Shown: positions 1 to 5,901, counted from the first letter of the stretch. The stretch is DNA of 5,901 nucleotides from Gammaproteobacteria bacterium (GCA_024511395.1 JANELJ010000143.1:1-5901), one strand, 5' to 3'. Notes: a model not told the origin generated them from the letters alone. Numbers and translations are program-made.

Positions 1-139
1 TAATGTGGTTATGGTAGCCGCTGGACATAACTTAAGAAAGATCCTCAATAAGCTCCGGCTTTTGTGGCTCAAAATTATTTCCGGTTTGATGGGGTCTTTT
101 ATCAAACCGGGGCAATCAGCTACTTTAAACCTGGCTTGA
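1..139 (+). CDS. Transposase, C-terminal fragment (IS5-like DDE type, partial)
   Basis: The frame starting at base 2 is open for 45 codons and stops with TGA at 137-139; the gene runs in from the left of the window. The peptide contains VVMVAAGHNLRKILNKL followed by a hydrophobic and basic stretch. An Ala-Ala-x-x-Asn-Leu-Arg-Lys helix of this kind is typical of the last residues of DDE transposases of the IS5/IS1182 sort, so I read this as the 3' end of such a gene. The catalytic residues lie outside the window, so the family is tentative and I cannot say whether the element is intact. It sits on the side of rpmH where many gammaproteobacteria carry divergent dnaA. No terminal inverted repeat or target duplication can be identified without the other end of the element. 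Confidence 0.6.
   Translation, partial: NVVMVAAGHNLRKILNKLRLLWLKIISGLMGSFIKPGQSATLNLA
81..110. repeat. Perfect 10-bp inverted repeat inside the transposase end
   Basis: CCGGTTTGAT and ATCAAACCGG are exact reverse complements separated by ten bases, so transcripts of either strand can form a 10-bp stem with a 10-nt loop. It lies within the transposase reading frame, about 27 bases before the stop codon. No U-run follows on either strand, so it is not a classical intrinsic terminator. The dyad is directly visible; a role in stopping or shielding IS transcripts is inference. Confidence 0.75.
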
Positions 140-152
140 TGTCAGGCTTAAA
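124..152. repeat. Imperfect 10-bp stem-loop across the transposase stop codon
   Basis: TTTAAACCTG (124-133) pairs with CAGGCTTAAA (143-152) at nine of ten positions, the mismatch being A129 with C147, around a 9-nt loop. The loop contains the transposase TGA. It comes 13 bases after the perfect dyad at 81-110, so the transcript end carries two stem-loops in a row. No T-tract follows. Confidence 0.55.
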
Positions 153-333
153 ACGGTATTATTCAGGTTGAACTATTTAGTTTTTATATAGAAATTGTTT
201 ATCAGGAATTATTAAAAATTCATGGAATAATTAGTATTTACTAATTTACACAATAACCATATGAATGATAGGATATTTAACCATAGTATACTCCAACTAC
301 AGAAGTAGATATAATATTTAAAGTATTTAATTA
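140..333. other. AT-rich non-coding region between the IS remnant and the rpmH promoter
   Basis: No coding region is recognisable here on either strand. The DNA is very AT-rich and contains short dyads: AACTA-TT-TAGTT at 171-182 and a perfect AATTAGTA-TT-TACTAATT at 229-246. A further dyad, ATTATT-GACT-AATAAT at 330-345, straddles the -35 hexamer of the rpmH promoter. I looked for DnaA boxes (TTATNCACA) and saw no convincing one, so I do not call an origin. The stretch may include the outer end of the insertion sequence and the upstream activating region of the rpmH promoter. Confidence 0.5.
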
Positions 334-363
334 TTGACTAATAATATGTAAAGACCGTATAAT
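334..363 (+). promoter_or_regulatory. Sigma70-type promoter for rpmH
   Basis: TTGACT (334-339) and a perfect TATAAT (358-363) are separated by 18 bases. The expected transcription start is near 370, giving a leader of roughly 65 nt before rpmH. The bases just after the -10 box are AGCCGGCTC, a GC-rich discriminator of the kind found at stringently controlled ribosomal promoters. AT-rich DNA lies upstream. This is the best promoter in the window and probably drives rpmH and at least part of the downstream cluster. Confidence 0.8.
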
Positions 364-435
364 AGCCGGCTCACAAAAGAGCCTTATGGGGTATTTTTGA
401 TAATTTTTTAAAGAGTGATACTCGGGTAAATAGCT

Positions 436-570
436 ATGAAAAGAACATTCCAACCAAGTAACCTGAAGCGTAAGCGTACTCACGGTTTTCGTGCCCGTAT
501 GGCTACCAAGGCAGGTCGTAAAGTTTTAAATGCACGTCGTGCTAAAGGCCGTCATAAGTTAGCTGTATAA
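436..570 (+). CDS. rpmH: 50S ribosomal protein L34
   Basis: This 44-residue, strongly basic protein starts [18 protein letters not shown] and ends KGRHKLAV, a nearly canonical bacterial L34 at the usual length for the family. L34 binds 23S rRNA in the large ribosomal subunit. ATG 436 is the only sensible start because family members begin exactly here. The Shine-Dalgarno signal is weak: GGG at 424-426 is the nearest purine-rich element. A small GAGT-GAT-ACTC hairpin sits just before it at 413-423. The gene lies about 65 bases after a strong sigma70-type promoter with a GC-rich discriminator, which suggests growth-rate control. It heads the classic rpmH-rnpA-yidD-yidC-mnmE order, but its gap to rnpA, 192 bases, is much longer than is usual. 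It is intact and the identification is secure. Confidence 0.97.
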   Translation: MKRTFQPSNLKRKRTHGFRARMATKAGRKVLNARRAKGRHKLAV

Positions 571-584
571 TTTTGTCCTCTGCT

Positions 585-615
585 TCACAGGTTTTTAAGT
601 ATTAAAAACCTGTGA
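585..615 (+). repeat. Perfect 14-bp hairpin between rpmH and rnpA
   Basis: TCACAGGTTTTTAA (585-598) and TTAAAAACCTGTGA (602-615) are exact reverse complements with a 3-nt loop, GTA. The dyad starts 15 bases after the rpmH stop. The sequence after it is TACCC rather than a U-run, so a Rho-independent terminator is not supported, although the stem itself carries a run of five T. It could protect the rpmH message from 3' exonucleases or act as a processing site that lowers rnpA expression relative to rpmH. Both roles are inference; the structure is plain in the sequence. Confidence 0.75.
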
Positions 616-762
616 TACCCAGTCGCTAAATCATCAGGATACATTCTGGCCCAATCAAGCTGTAGAAACTAATTTTTGTTAGAAATTTTAGTCAAATTAC
701 ATTGATTTTCTGTCTTACAGTAGTTGGTTATAACACCTGATCACGAGAATGCCTGAAAAAAA

Positions 763-1167
763 ATGGTTACTGGAAATAAGTTCACCCGTAAGCACAGGCT
801 GCTCCTTCCTTCAGATTATACGTTCGTTTTTAACCAACCGCTTCGTTCCTCAGATATATTACTTACGATTTTAGCCAAATATAATCCTGATACAGCTAAC
901 CCACGCCTTGGACTGGCCGTTGCCAAAAAATCGGTTAAGACTGCGTTTCAGAGAAACAGGATAAAACGCTTGGCCAAGGAATTTTTCCGCTTAAATCAGT
1001 ATAAAATTGCCTGTGCGGATTATGTCTTACTGGTGCGACCCGGTATTGATAAAATGGATAATCAGGTAATTACCCAGTCTATATCCAAGCAATTGAATTA
1101 TTTAAGAAAAAAGCTGACTAATATGGACAGAAAAGTGGATAAATTAAATAAGTCTGGTAAAAAATAA
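763..1167 (+). CDS. rnpA: Ribonuclease P protein component
   Basis: The 134-residue product is the small basic protein subunit of RNase P, which works with the RNA subunit to remove 5' leaders from precursor tRNAs. The signature RNR motif is at residues 64-73 (RNRIKRLAKE), preceded by the conserved GLAVAKKSVKTAF segment at about 50-62. Near the N-terminus, KHRLLLPSDYTFVF (10-23) matches the aromatic substrate-binding helix region. The frequent Arg before the EFFR element is Lys here. ATG 763 is the only usable start, since an in-frame TGA lies at 754-756. The ATG at 749 is out of frame. A GAGA at 745-748 is a distant ribosome-binding candidate. The lysine-rich C-terminal tail (about 115-134) extends somewhat past the core fold. 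No clear promoter lies between rpmH and rnpA, so cotranscription from the rpmH promoter is likely. Confidence 0.95.
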   Translation: MVTGNKFTRKHRLLLPSDYTFVFNQPLRSSDILLTILAKYNPDTANPRLGLAVAKKSVKTAFQRNRIKRLAKEFFRLNQYKIACADYVLLVRPGIDKMDNQVITQSISKQLNYLRKKLTNMDRKVDKLNKSGKK

Positions 1168-1322
1168 TTTAATTTTCAGCTCATATTTCAGGCAAATTAA
1201 TGAAATCTTATAAAGCCATATGAGTCTGTATCTGGTAGAATCTGTTTCTTGACTTCAAACTGTATAAGAACGCTTTGTGGGCCAGGTATTCAGATGAATA
1301 GTTTATATGAGTATTATCTGAC

Positions 1323-1580
1323 ATGACTATTTTCCAGAAAGTTACACTGGCGATATTAAAGGGCTATCAATACCTGATCAGTCCGATATTGGGTAATAAT
1401 TGCCGTTATTTACCCAGTTGTTCCTGTTATACCCATACAGCGATTGAACGTTTTGGGGTTTTAAAAGGCAGCTGGATGGGATTAAAACGTCTTTTAAGAT
1501 GTCATCCCTTTCATCCCGGTGGTCTGGATCCGGTACCAGAAAAAGAAGATATGCTGAAACAAAAAACCGATAAGTCATGA
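1323..1580 (+). CDS. yidD: Membrane protein insertion efficiency factor YidD
   Basis: This 85-residue protein is a typical YidD (UPF0161) in length and place, between rnpA and yidC. YidD is a small inner-membrane-associated protein that helps Sec/YidC-dependent membrane protein insertion. Recognisable elements are the amphipathic N-terminal helix (about 3-17), ISPILG (19-24), [10 protein letters not shown] (27-36), [18 protein letters not shown] (45-62) and HPGGLDPVP (64-72). The conserved cysteines are C27, C33 and C60. C35 is an extra cysteine where most relatives have another residue. ATG 1323 fits the family start. The Shine-Dalgarno signal is poor. A gap of 155 bases follows rnpA, where many relatives have the genes nearly touching, and 130 bases follow before yidC. 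I saw no convincing promoter or terminator in either gap. Confidence 0.95.
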   Translation: MTIFQKVTLAILKGYQYLISPILGNNCRYLPSCSCYTHTAIERFGVLKGSWMGLKRLLRCHPFHPGGLDPVPEKEDMLKQKTDKS

Positions 1581-1710
1581 ATAATAGTTTATTAAAACTG
1601 TCAGAAGGCTTAAACGGTTAGAATAGAAGAAAGTCAGAACGGTAAAATCAAAACAAGCTTTAATAGTATTTTAAACCATTTAAAAATTAGTGATTAAAAA
1701 AAGTCATACC

Positions 1711-3405
1711 ATGGATACACAACGTTTAATTTTATTTGCTGCATTTATGCTGGTTTCTATGTCCCTGTGGCAGTCCTGGCAATTACAGGTAAATCCGCCA
1801 CCGCAACAAACCCAAAATCAGGGGCAGAATCAGGAAAAAACAGCCGTTTTAATTCCAGAATCTAATGAACAGACAAAAGATAATAGTGATTTGCCTTCAG
1901 CACCTGTCAGTTCAGATTCCAGTGAACAGACTGCGACAGCACCTGAACCTGAACAGAAAATTCTCAGCGGTCAGTGGGTTAAAGTAAAAACCGATGTTTT
2001 TGATATTGAAATAGATACCATCGGCGGTGATATACATCGTGTAGCTTTACTGCAATACCCGGTAGATGTAAATACCGATCCCAGTCCTGTTGTATTAATG
2101 AATGATAAATCCGGTTTGTACTACGTCAGTCAGACAGGTCTACTGGCCGCCAGTAAAGGCAATTATGCACCGGATCATAAAGTAAAATTTACTGCCCAGA
2201 AACTGAATTATGAACTGGGTACCAATAATGAACTGAAAGTGCCTTTAAGCTGGACTTCAGCTGATAGCAAATTTACCCTCACTAAAACCTATACTTTCTT
2301 CCCGGGTAAATATGAAATAAAAGTCGATCATACTATTACCAATAATAGTGATCTTGTCTGGAAAGGTTATCTGTATCGCCAGTTCCAGAGAACTGAAGTT
2401 GAAGATAAGAATCAAAGTAAATTCATTCATACCTATACCGGCACTATGGTGTCTAAAGAAGGTGACGGCTTTGAAAAAATTGATTTTAACGAAATGCTGG
2501 AACAGAATTTTTCCATGCAGAATACCGGCGGCTGGGTATCCTTTATCCAGCATTATTTTATGTCGGTCTGGATTCCGCCTAAAGACAGCAGAGAAAATTA
2601 TTATTCCCGGGTTACTAATAAAAACACGGCTAAACCCCGTTATATTATCGGTACTATTACTTCAGAAAAACTGGTAGAACCAAAACAGCAGCTAGTATTA
2701 AGCGATACTCTGTTTATTGGCCCCAAACTGCAAGAACATATCAACGATCTGGCCGAAGGACTGGACTCTACTGTTGATTATGGTTTCCTGTCTGTTATTG
2801 CCCATCCAATTTTCTGGCTGCTGACCCTTATCCAGGGGGTTGTAGGTAACTGGGGTGTGTCTATTATTCTGTTAACCATGGTAATTAAAGGAATGTTCTA
2901 TAAATTATCGGAACATTCATATAAATCCATGGCGCATATGAGAAAAGTAGCTCCGAGATTAAAAGCCATTCAGGAACAGTATAAGGATAATCCTGGTGAA
3001 AAAAATAAAGCCATGATGGATCTGTATAAAAGAGAAAAGATCAATCCATTAGGTGGTTGTTTACCGGTAGTAGTACAGATCCCGGTCTTTATTTCACTAT
3101 ATTGGGTATTACTGGAAAGTGTGGAAATGCGTCAGGCTGATTTTGCATTGTGGATTAATAACCTGTCTGCGCCGGACCCTTATTATGTATTGCCATTGAT
3201 TATGGGTGTTTCCATGTTTGTACAGCAAAAGCTGAATCCTGCACCAATGGAGCCGGTACAGGCCAAGGTTATGATGGCATTACCGTTTATCTTTACGGTA
3301 TTCTTTGCCTTCTTCCCATCGGGCCTGGTGTTATACTGGGTAGTCAATAACCTGCTGTCAATTAGCCAGCAATGGTATATTACTAAAAAAATAGAGAATG
3401 CCTGA
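1711..3405 (+). CDS. yidC: Membrane protein insertase YidC (Oxa1 family)
   Basis: The 564-residue product inserts and folds inner-membrane proteins, alone or with SecYEG. I chose ATG 1711 because Gram-negative YidC proteins begin with an MDxQR-like sequence; a GTG at 1690 would add seven residues and has no better ribosome-binding site. Visible parts are TM1 (about 5-21), a Gln/Pro/Ser-rich linker (about 29-80), the large periplasmic beta domain (about 85-345) and the conserved insertase core (about 360-558). The core includes [21 protein letters not shown] (start about 407), [16 protein letters not shown], a [16 protein letters not shown] segment, and [13 protein letters not shown] near the end. 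The position of the hydrophilic-groove arginine (E. coli R366) is Lys here (K393). The gene is intact, near the usual length, and its stop overlaps the mnmE start by 8 bases. Confidence 0.97.
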   Translation: MDTQRLILFAAFMLVSMSLWQSWQLQVNPPPQQTQNQGQNQEKTAVLIPESNEQTKDNSDLPSAPVSSDSSEQTATAPEPEQKILSGQWVKVKTDVFDIEIDTIGGDIHRVALLQYPVDVNTDPSPVVLMNDKSGLYYVSQTGLLAASKGNYAPDHKVKFTAQKLNYELGTNNELKVPLSWTSADSKFTLTKTYTFFPGKYEIKVDHTITNNSDLVWKGYLYRQFQRTEVEDKNQSKFIHTYTGTMVSKEGDGFEKIDFNEMLEQNFSMQNTGGWVSFIQHYFMSVWIPPKDSRENYYSRVTNKNTAKPRYIIGTITSEKLVEPKQQLVLSDTLFIGPKLQEHINDLAEGLDSTVDYGFLSVIAHPIFWLLTLIQGVVGNWGVSIILLTMVIKGMFYKLSEHSYKSMAHMRKVAPRLKAIQEQYKDNPGEKNKAMMDLYKREKINPLGGCLPVVVQIPVFISLYWVLLESVEMRQADFALWINNLSAPDPYYVLPLIMGVSMFVQQKLNPAPMEPVQAKVMMALPFIFTVFFAFFPSGLVLYWVVNNLLSISQQWYITKKIENA

Positions 3406-4765
3406 TCATTCTATTAGTACTATTGCCGCATTAGCCACCGCCCCCGGTCGAGGGGGCGTGGGCATTATCAGACTGTCCGGCCCCCGATCTTTAAATATTG
3501 CCGAACATATCATTAAACAGACCCCGAAACCCCGATTTGCCCATTACCTGCCTTTTTATAGTCAAAATAAACAGATTATAGATTCCGGTATTGTTCTGTA
3601 TTTTCCCAGGCCCAATTCCTTTACCGGTGAAGATGTGGTTGAATTACAGGGACATGGCGGCCCGGTGGTCATGGATATGTTATTACAGGAAGTGTTTGCC
3701 CTGGGAGCAGAACCGGCCAAACCGGGGGAATTCAGTGAACGGGCTTTTCTAAATGACAAGCTGGATCTGGCCCGGGCAGAAGCCATTGCGGATCTCATTG
3801 AAGCCAGCAGTGAACAGGCGGCCCGTTCTGCACTGCGCTCCCTGCAGGGCGAATTTTCCCGGTTAATTCATGAACAGGTTGAAGCTTTAATCCAGTTGCG
3901 GATTTATGTTGAGTCGGCCATTGATTTTCCGGAAGAAGAAATTGATTTTTTATCTGATTGCAAGGTAGAAAAAGATACCCAGAAAATATTAACAGATCTG
4001 AATGCCATTTTTAAAAAAGCACAACAGGGCTGTTTAATTCGTGAAGGGATGACTGTAGCCATCGCCGGACAGCCTAATGCCGGAAAATCCAGCCTGCTTA
4101 ATGCGCTGTCTGGTAAAGAGTCTGCTATTGTGACAGATATTGCCGGTACCACCCGTGATGTATTAAAAGAAGAAATTAATATTGACGGTATGCCGCTGCA
4201 TATTATTGATACAGCTGGTTTAAGGGAAAGTGATTGTGAAGTAGAAAAAATCGGTATAAAACGCGCCTGGGATGTCATAGAAAATGCCGATCAAATTCTA
4301 ATGGTTGTGGATGAATCCTGTATTGATGATCCGCAGCAGCAGACAGTCAATGAACAGCTAATGGCTCAGTTTCCTGAATCCATAGATATTATTATAATTC
4401 ATAATAAAATCGATCTAGCAGACAAAATACCATCAATCAATCACTCTGAACATCAAACAGAAATTTACCTTTCTGCCAAACAAAATGCCGGTATTGAATT
4501 ATTAAAAGACCACTTAAAACAATGCATGGGATTTCAAAGTGCCGGCGAAGGAACCTTTATGGCCAGACGCAGACACCTGGAAGCCATACAGAAAGCCATC
4601 CAGAATGTAGAAAATGGACTGCTTCAATTACAGGAGTTTTCAGCCGGCGAACTGCTGGCCGAAGAACTCCGTCTTGCCCAGAATGCCCTGTCTGAAATTA
4701 CCGGAGAATTTACTTCGGATGACTTACTTGGAAGAATTTTTACCAGTTTTTGTATTGGAAAATAA
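3398..4765 (+). CDS. mnmE: tRNA-5-carboxymethylaminomethyluridine-34 synthesis GTPase MnmE
   Basis: This 455-residue GTPase works with MnmG to add the (carboxymethyl)aminomethyl group to the wobble uridine U34 of certain tRNAs. The N-terminal formyl-tetrahydrofolate-binding domain contains [20 protein letters not shown] (8-27) and [14 protein letters not shown] (75-88). The central G domain has G1 GQPNAGKS (224-231), the switch I/K-loop region around [10 protein letters not shown] (246-255), G3 DTAGLR (271-276), G4 NKID (336-339) and a SAK G5 motif (359-361). Glu283 aligns with the catalytic E282 of E. coli. The C-terminus is the canonical CIGK (452-455) with the conserved cysteine. The start is ATG 3398 inside the end of yidC, within the 8-base overlap ATGCCTGA, with AGAG just upstream, so translational coupling is likely. 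Nothing is missing. Confidence 0.97.
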   Translation: MPDHSISTIAALATAPGRGGVGIIRLSGPRSLNIAEHIIKQTPKPRFAHYLPFYSQNKQIIDSGIVLYFPRPNSFTGEDVVELQGHGGPVVMDMLLQEVFALGAEPAKPGEFSERAFLNDKLDLARAEAIADLIEASSEQAARSALRSLQGEFSRLIHEQVEALIQLRIYVESAIDFPEEEIDFLSDCKVEKDTQKILTDLNAIFKKAQQGCLIREGMTVAIAGQPNAGKSSLLNALSGKESAIVTDIAGTTRDVLKEEINIDGMPLHIIDTAGLRESDCEVEKIGIKRAWDVIENADQILMVVDESCIDDPQQQTVNEQLMAQFPESIDIIIIHNKIDLADKIPSINHSEHQTEIYLSAKQNAGIELLKDHLKQCMGFQSAGEGTFMARRRHLEAIQKAIQNVENGLLQLQEFSAGELLAEELRLAQNALSEITGEFTSDDLLGRIFTSFCIGK

Positions 4766-4825
4766 AATAACTGCTTGTTGTATAAAAAGAAAGATTATTA
4801 ATCTATAAATTATACAGGACGATTG

Positions 4826-5148
4826 TTGAAAACTTTATTATTTTTAGCCGCTGTTTTTCTGCTTAATTCATTATATGCTTTTGATTCTGAAATAAAAGCA
4901 CCCCTTGTGTTTACTGTAGAAGAAACATAGTGGCTAAAAGAACATGCAGAGATCAGGGTGGCATCTGATCCGGATTTTCCACTGGTAGAATGGCTGGATG
5001 ATAATAATCAGTTCTAGGGAGTTGCAATTGATTATCTCAGGATACTGGAAAAAAAATTACCGGTTAAATTTATTCCGGTAAGAAAAAAATCCTGGTCTGA
5101 TATTTTACAGGGAATGAAAGATCAAAAAATTGACCTGATATTTCAGCC
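4826..5148 (+). pseudogene. Decayed sensor / solute-binding domain protein, 5' part (SBP_bac_3-like)
   Basis: AGGA at 4816-4819 lies six bases before TTG 4826, the likely former start. The frame opens with a signal peptide (LLKTLLFLAAVFLLNSLYA, cleavage after about residue 19). It then reads WLKEHAEIRVASDPDFPLVEW, GVAIDYLRILEKKLPVKFIPV and SWSDILQGMKDQKIDLIF. This is the first lobe of a type-3 periplasmic solute-binding domain, as found at the sensor end of BvgS-like kinases. TAG stops at 4928-4930 and 5015-5017 fall where relatives often have Gln, fitting CAG-to-TAG mutations. The homology ends near 5145-5150, where transposase-like sequence begins, so the rest of the domain and any kinase part are lost. 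It lies 60 bases after mnmE. It is non-functional as read; the family is fairly sure, the original architecture is not. Confidence 0.7.
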
Positions 5149-5269
5149 AGCCTATCACCCCCGGGTAAACAGAATAGAGCTATTATGGAAACAGTTACAT
5201 GATACCGTAATCAGAAATCATTGACATTCAACAATGAAAAGCCTAATAATTCAACAGAAAAGGTTATAG
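5146..5269 (+). mobile_element. IS630-like transposase C-terminal remnant
   Basis: In the same frame as the upstream sensor, the translation changes to PAYHPRVNRIELLWKQLHD, then TVIRNH, a TGA stop at 5222-5224, and HSTMKSLIIQQKRL before TAG 5267-5269. The pattern LP-x-Y-x-P-x-x-N-x-IE-x-LW with a following RNH is the C-terminal end of IS630/DDE_3 transposases, where the Glu of the IE pair (codon 5177-5179) is the third catalytic acid. Only about 40 codons remain, so this is a dead fragment. The TGA stands where relatives often have Arg, which fits CGA to TGA. I could not delimit terminal repeats or a TA target duplication. The fragment probably marks the event that removed the middle of the surrounding signalling locus. 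Confidence 0.6.
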
Positions 5270-5536
5270 GGTGGACACCTTTTAGCCGCCGCCAGAGAAT
5301 TTCAACCGGAACTGATTTTTAAGGATGTTATGATGCTGGATATGAGCGGCGATGAAGCTATAGCTGAAATTCGTGAAGATCCGTAACTGGCCTCTATTTC
5401 CTACGTGTTTATGACAGCTATTGTAACCAAAGCGGAAACCAAAGATACGGGACATAATATCGGTGGTAATGAGTTTCTGGCCAAGCTGGTAAAAACAGAA
5501 GAATTAATTGAAACCATAGAGCGCATACTTGGCTGA
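5270..5536 (+). pseudogene. Decayed response-regulator receiver (REC) domain
   Basis: Still in the same frame, the translation reads AAAREFQPELIFKDVMMLDMSG, which is the phospho-acceptor region of a CheY-type receiver with the Asp codon at 5324-5326. VFMTAIVTK follows (the conserved Thr codon at 5414-5416), then FLAKLVKTEELIETIERILG (conserved Lys at 5483-5485). The N-terminal part with the acidic pair is missing, and TAA at 5384-5386 breaks the frame. Two usually conserved prolines, after DVMM and after the AK pair, are Leu (CTG), compatible with CCG-to-CTG changes. The domain may have been the C-terminus of a hybrid kinase together with the upstream sensor, or a separate regulator gene. Its final codons overlap the start of the next gene. 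It is a pseudogene remnant; the REC identification is confident. Confidence 0.75.
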
Positions 5537-5789
5537 TAAAAACCTTTCTGAAAACTGGTCAGTCTATATTATTGCCTGTACTGACGGTTCATTATATACC
5601 GGTATCAGTACTGATGTAGAACGCCGCTTTGAACAGCATAAAAATAAAAAAGGAGCAAAATACTTTTATTCTCATATTCCGCAAAAGATTGTCTATATAG
5701 AAAACAATCACACAAGAAGTTCAGCCAGTAAAAGAGAATGTAGTATTAAAGCATTAAGTAAAATTCAAAAGCAGAAGTTGTTAATATAA
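5529..5789 (+). CDS. GIY-YIG domain protein, UPF0213 (YhbQ-like)
   Basis: The 86-residue product is a single-domain GIY-YIG protein. WSVYIIACTDGSLYTGISTD (10-29) contains the two-part GIY-YIG core (Tyr13, Tyr23, Gly25). ERRFEQH (31-37) carries the conserved Arg, KGAKYFYSH (41-49) matches the usual KGAKYT element, and KRECSIKAL (68-76) gives the conserved Glu70. All the residues expected of the nuclease fold are present. The biological role of the UPF0213 family is poorly defined; DNA nicking or repair is a family-level guess. No in-frame ATG exists near the N-terminus, so TTG 5529 is the only plausible start. AGAG at 5518-5521 lies seven bases upstream as a possible ribosome-binding site. The TTG lies within TTGGCTGA, overlapping the stop of the dead receiver domain, so the gene was probably the tail of that operon. 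It is intact. Confidence 0.85.
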   Translation: MADKNLSENWSVYIIACTDGSLYTGISTDVERRFEQHKNKKGAKYFYSHIPQKIVYIENNHTRSSASKRECSIKALSKIQKQKLLI

Positions 5790-5832
5790 TTGTGAATTAA
5801 AGTAGGACATATTACATTGAAAAAAGTTGTGT

Positions 5833-5862
5833 TTAGCAATAATTGACAAAGTGTGTCATAAT
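5833..5862 (+). promoter_or_regulatory. Possible extended -10 promoter with dyad, upstream of the next gene
   Basis: TGTCATAAT at 5854-5862 is an extended -10 element (TG one base before CATAAT), with a weak -35 candidate TTAGCA at 5833-5838, 18 bases upstream. A consensus-like TTGACA at 5843-5848 is only eight bases from CATAAT, too close to be its -35 partner. TGACA (5844-5848) and TGTCA (5854-5858) form a 5-bp dyad over the -10 region that could be an operator. Transcription would start near 5869. Confidence 0.35.
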
Positions 5863-5898
5863 CAAAGCAGGAATTGATTTTGATAATAGGTAAATATT

Positions 5899-5901
5899 AT
5901 G
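5899..5901 (+). CDS. Probable start codon of the next gene (only ATG in window)
   Basis: The window ends exactly in ATG. TAGG at 5887-5890, eight bases upstream, is a reasonable ribosome-binding site, and a possible promoter lies 35-65 bases before it. Nothing can be said about the product. Confidence 0.3.

Noticed and set aside
140..333. Chromosomal origin (oriC) in the AT-rich stretch
   Set aside because: No TTATNCACA-type DnaA boxes are recognisable and dnaA is not seen; AT-richness alone is not enough.
702..734. TTGATT and TATAAC upstream of rnpA as a promoter
   Set aside because: The spacer is 21 bases, too long to support a promoter call.
1249..1268. TTGACT and TATAAG upstream of yidD as a promoter
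   Set aside because: The spacer is only eight bases, far too short for sigma70.
1378..1578. Minus-strand open frame opposite yidD
   Set aside because: It is the shadow of a well-conserved + strand gene, with no recognisable motif.
3904..4278. Minus-strand open frame opposite mnmE
   Set aside because: It lies opposite the conserved G domain and its translation is low-complexity with no family resemblance.
4792..4815. Small palindromes AGATTA-T-TAATCT and TATAA-A-TTATA after mnmE as a terminator
   Set aside because: The arms are short and almost all A/T, with no GC stem or U-run; they are probably chance in AT-rich DNA.
4928..5017. Two TAG codons where Gln is expected, suggesting amber recoding
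   Set aside because: TGA and TAA also interrupt the same frame, and the sequence is spliced to an IS fragment. Ordinary pseudogene decay explains all of it.

Overview
This window carries the conserved gammaproteobacterial cluster rpmH-rnpA-yidD-yidC-mnmE, all on the + strand, between transposon debris on the left and a decayed signalling locus on the right. Taxonomy is inferred from the gene order, from a Gram-negative YidC with a large periplasmic domain and an MDTQR start, and from the protein sequences. The base composition is moderately AT-rich (about 40% GC by eye). Relaxed intergenic spacing, insertion-sequence (IS) remnants and a pseudogene suggest a genome under weak selection, possibly host-associated. 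I cannot name the genus.

Layout. Positions 1-139 hold the last 45 codons of a transposase, running in from outside the window, with two stem-loops at its 3' end. Positions 140-333 are AT-rich and non-coding. A strong sigma70-type promoter at 334-363 precedes rpmH (ribosomal protein L34, 436-570). A perfect 14-bp hairpin lies in the unusually long gap before rnpA (RNase P protein, 763-1167). Then come yidD (1323-1580), yidC (1711-3405) and mnmE (3398-4765); the last two overlap by 8 bases. No intrinsic terminator is obvious anywhere in the cluster.

From 4826 to 5536 a single reading frame without frameshifts, broken by five stop codons, can be read as three unrelated pieces: a secreted substrate-binding sensor domain, the C-terminal tail of an IS630-type transposase, and most of a response-regulator receiver domain. 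I read this as the scar of an IS insertion or deletion in a signalling gene or gene pair, followed by point mutation. A small intact GIY-YIG domain gene (UPF0213/YhbQ type) follows from a TTG codon overlapping the receiver stop. The window closes with a possible promoter and the probable ATG of a further gene.

Function. RpmH and RnpA serve translation and tRNA 5' maturation, YidD and YidC serve inner-membrane protein insertion, and MnmE modifies the tRNA wobble uridine. This is housekeeping DNA. I found no convincing new system; the most unusual parts are the in-frame three-part pseudogene and the structured intergenic regions.
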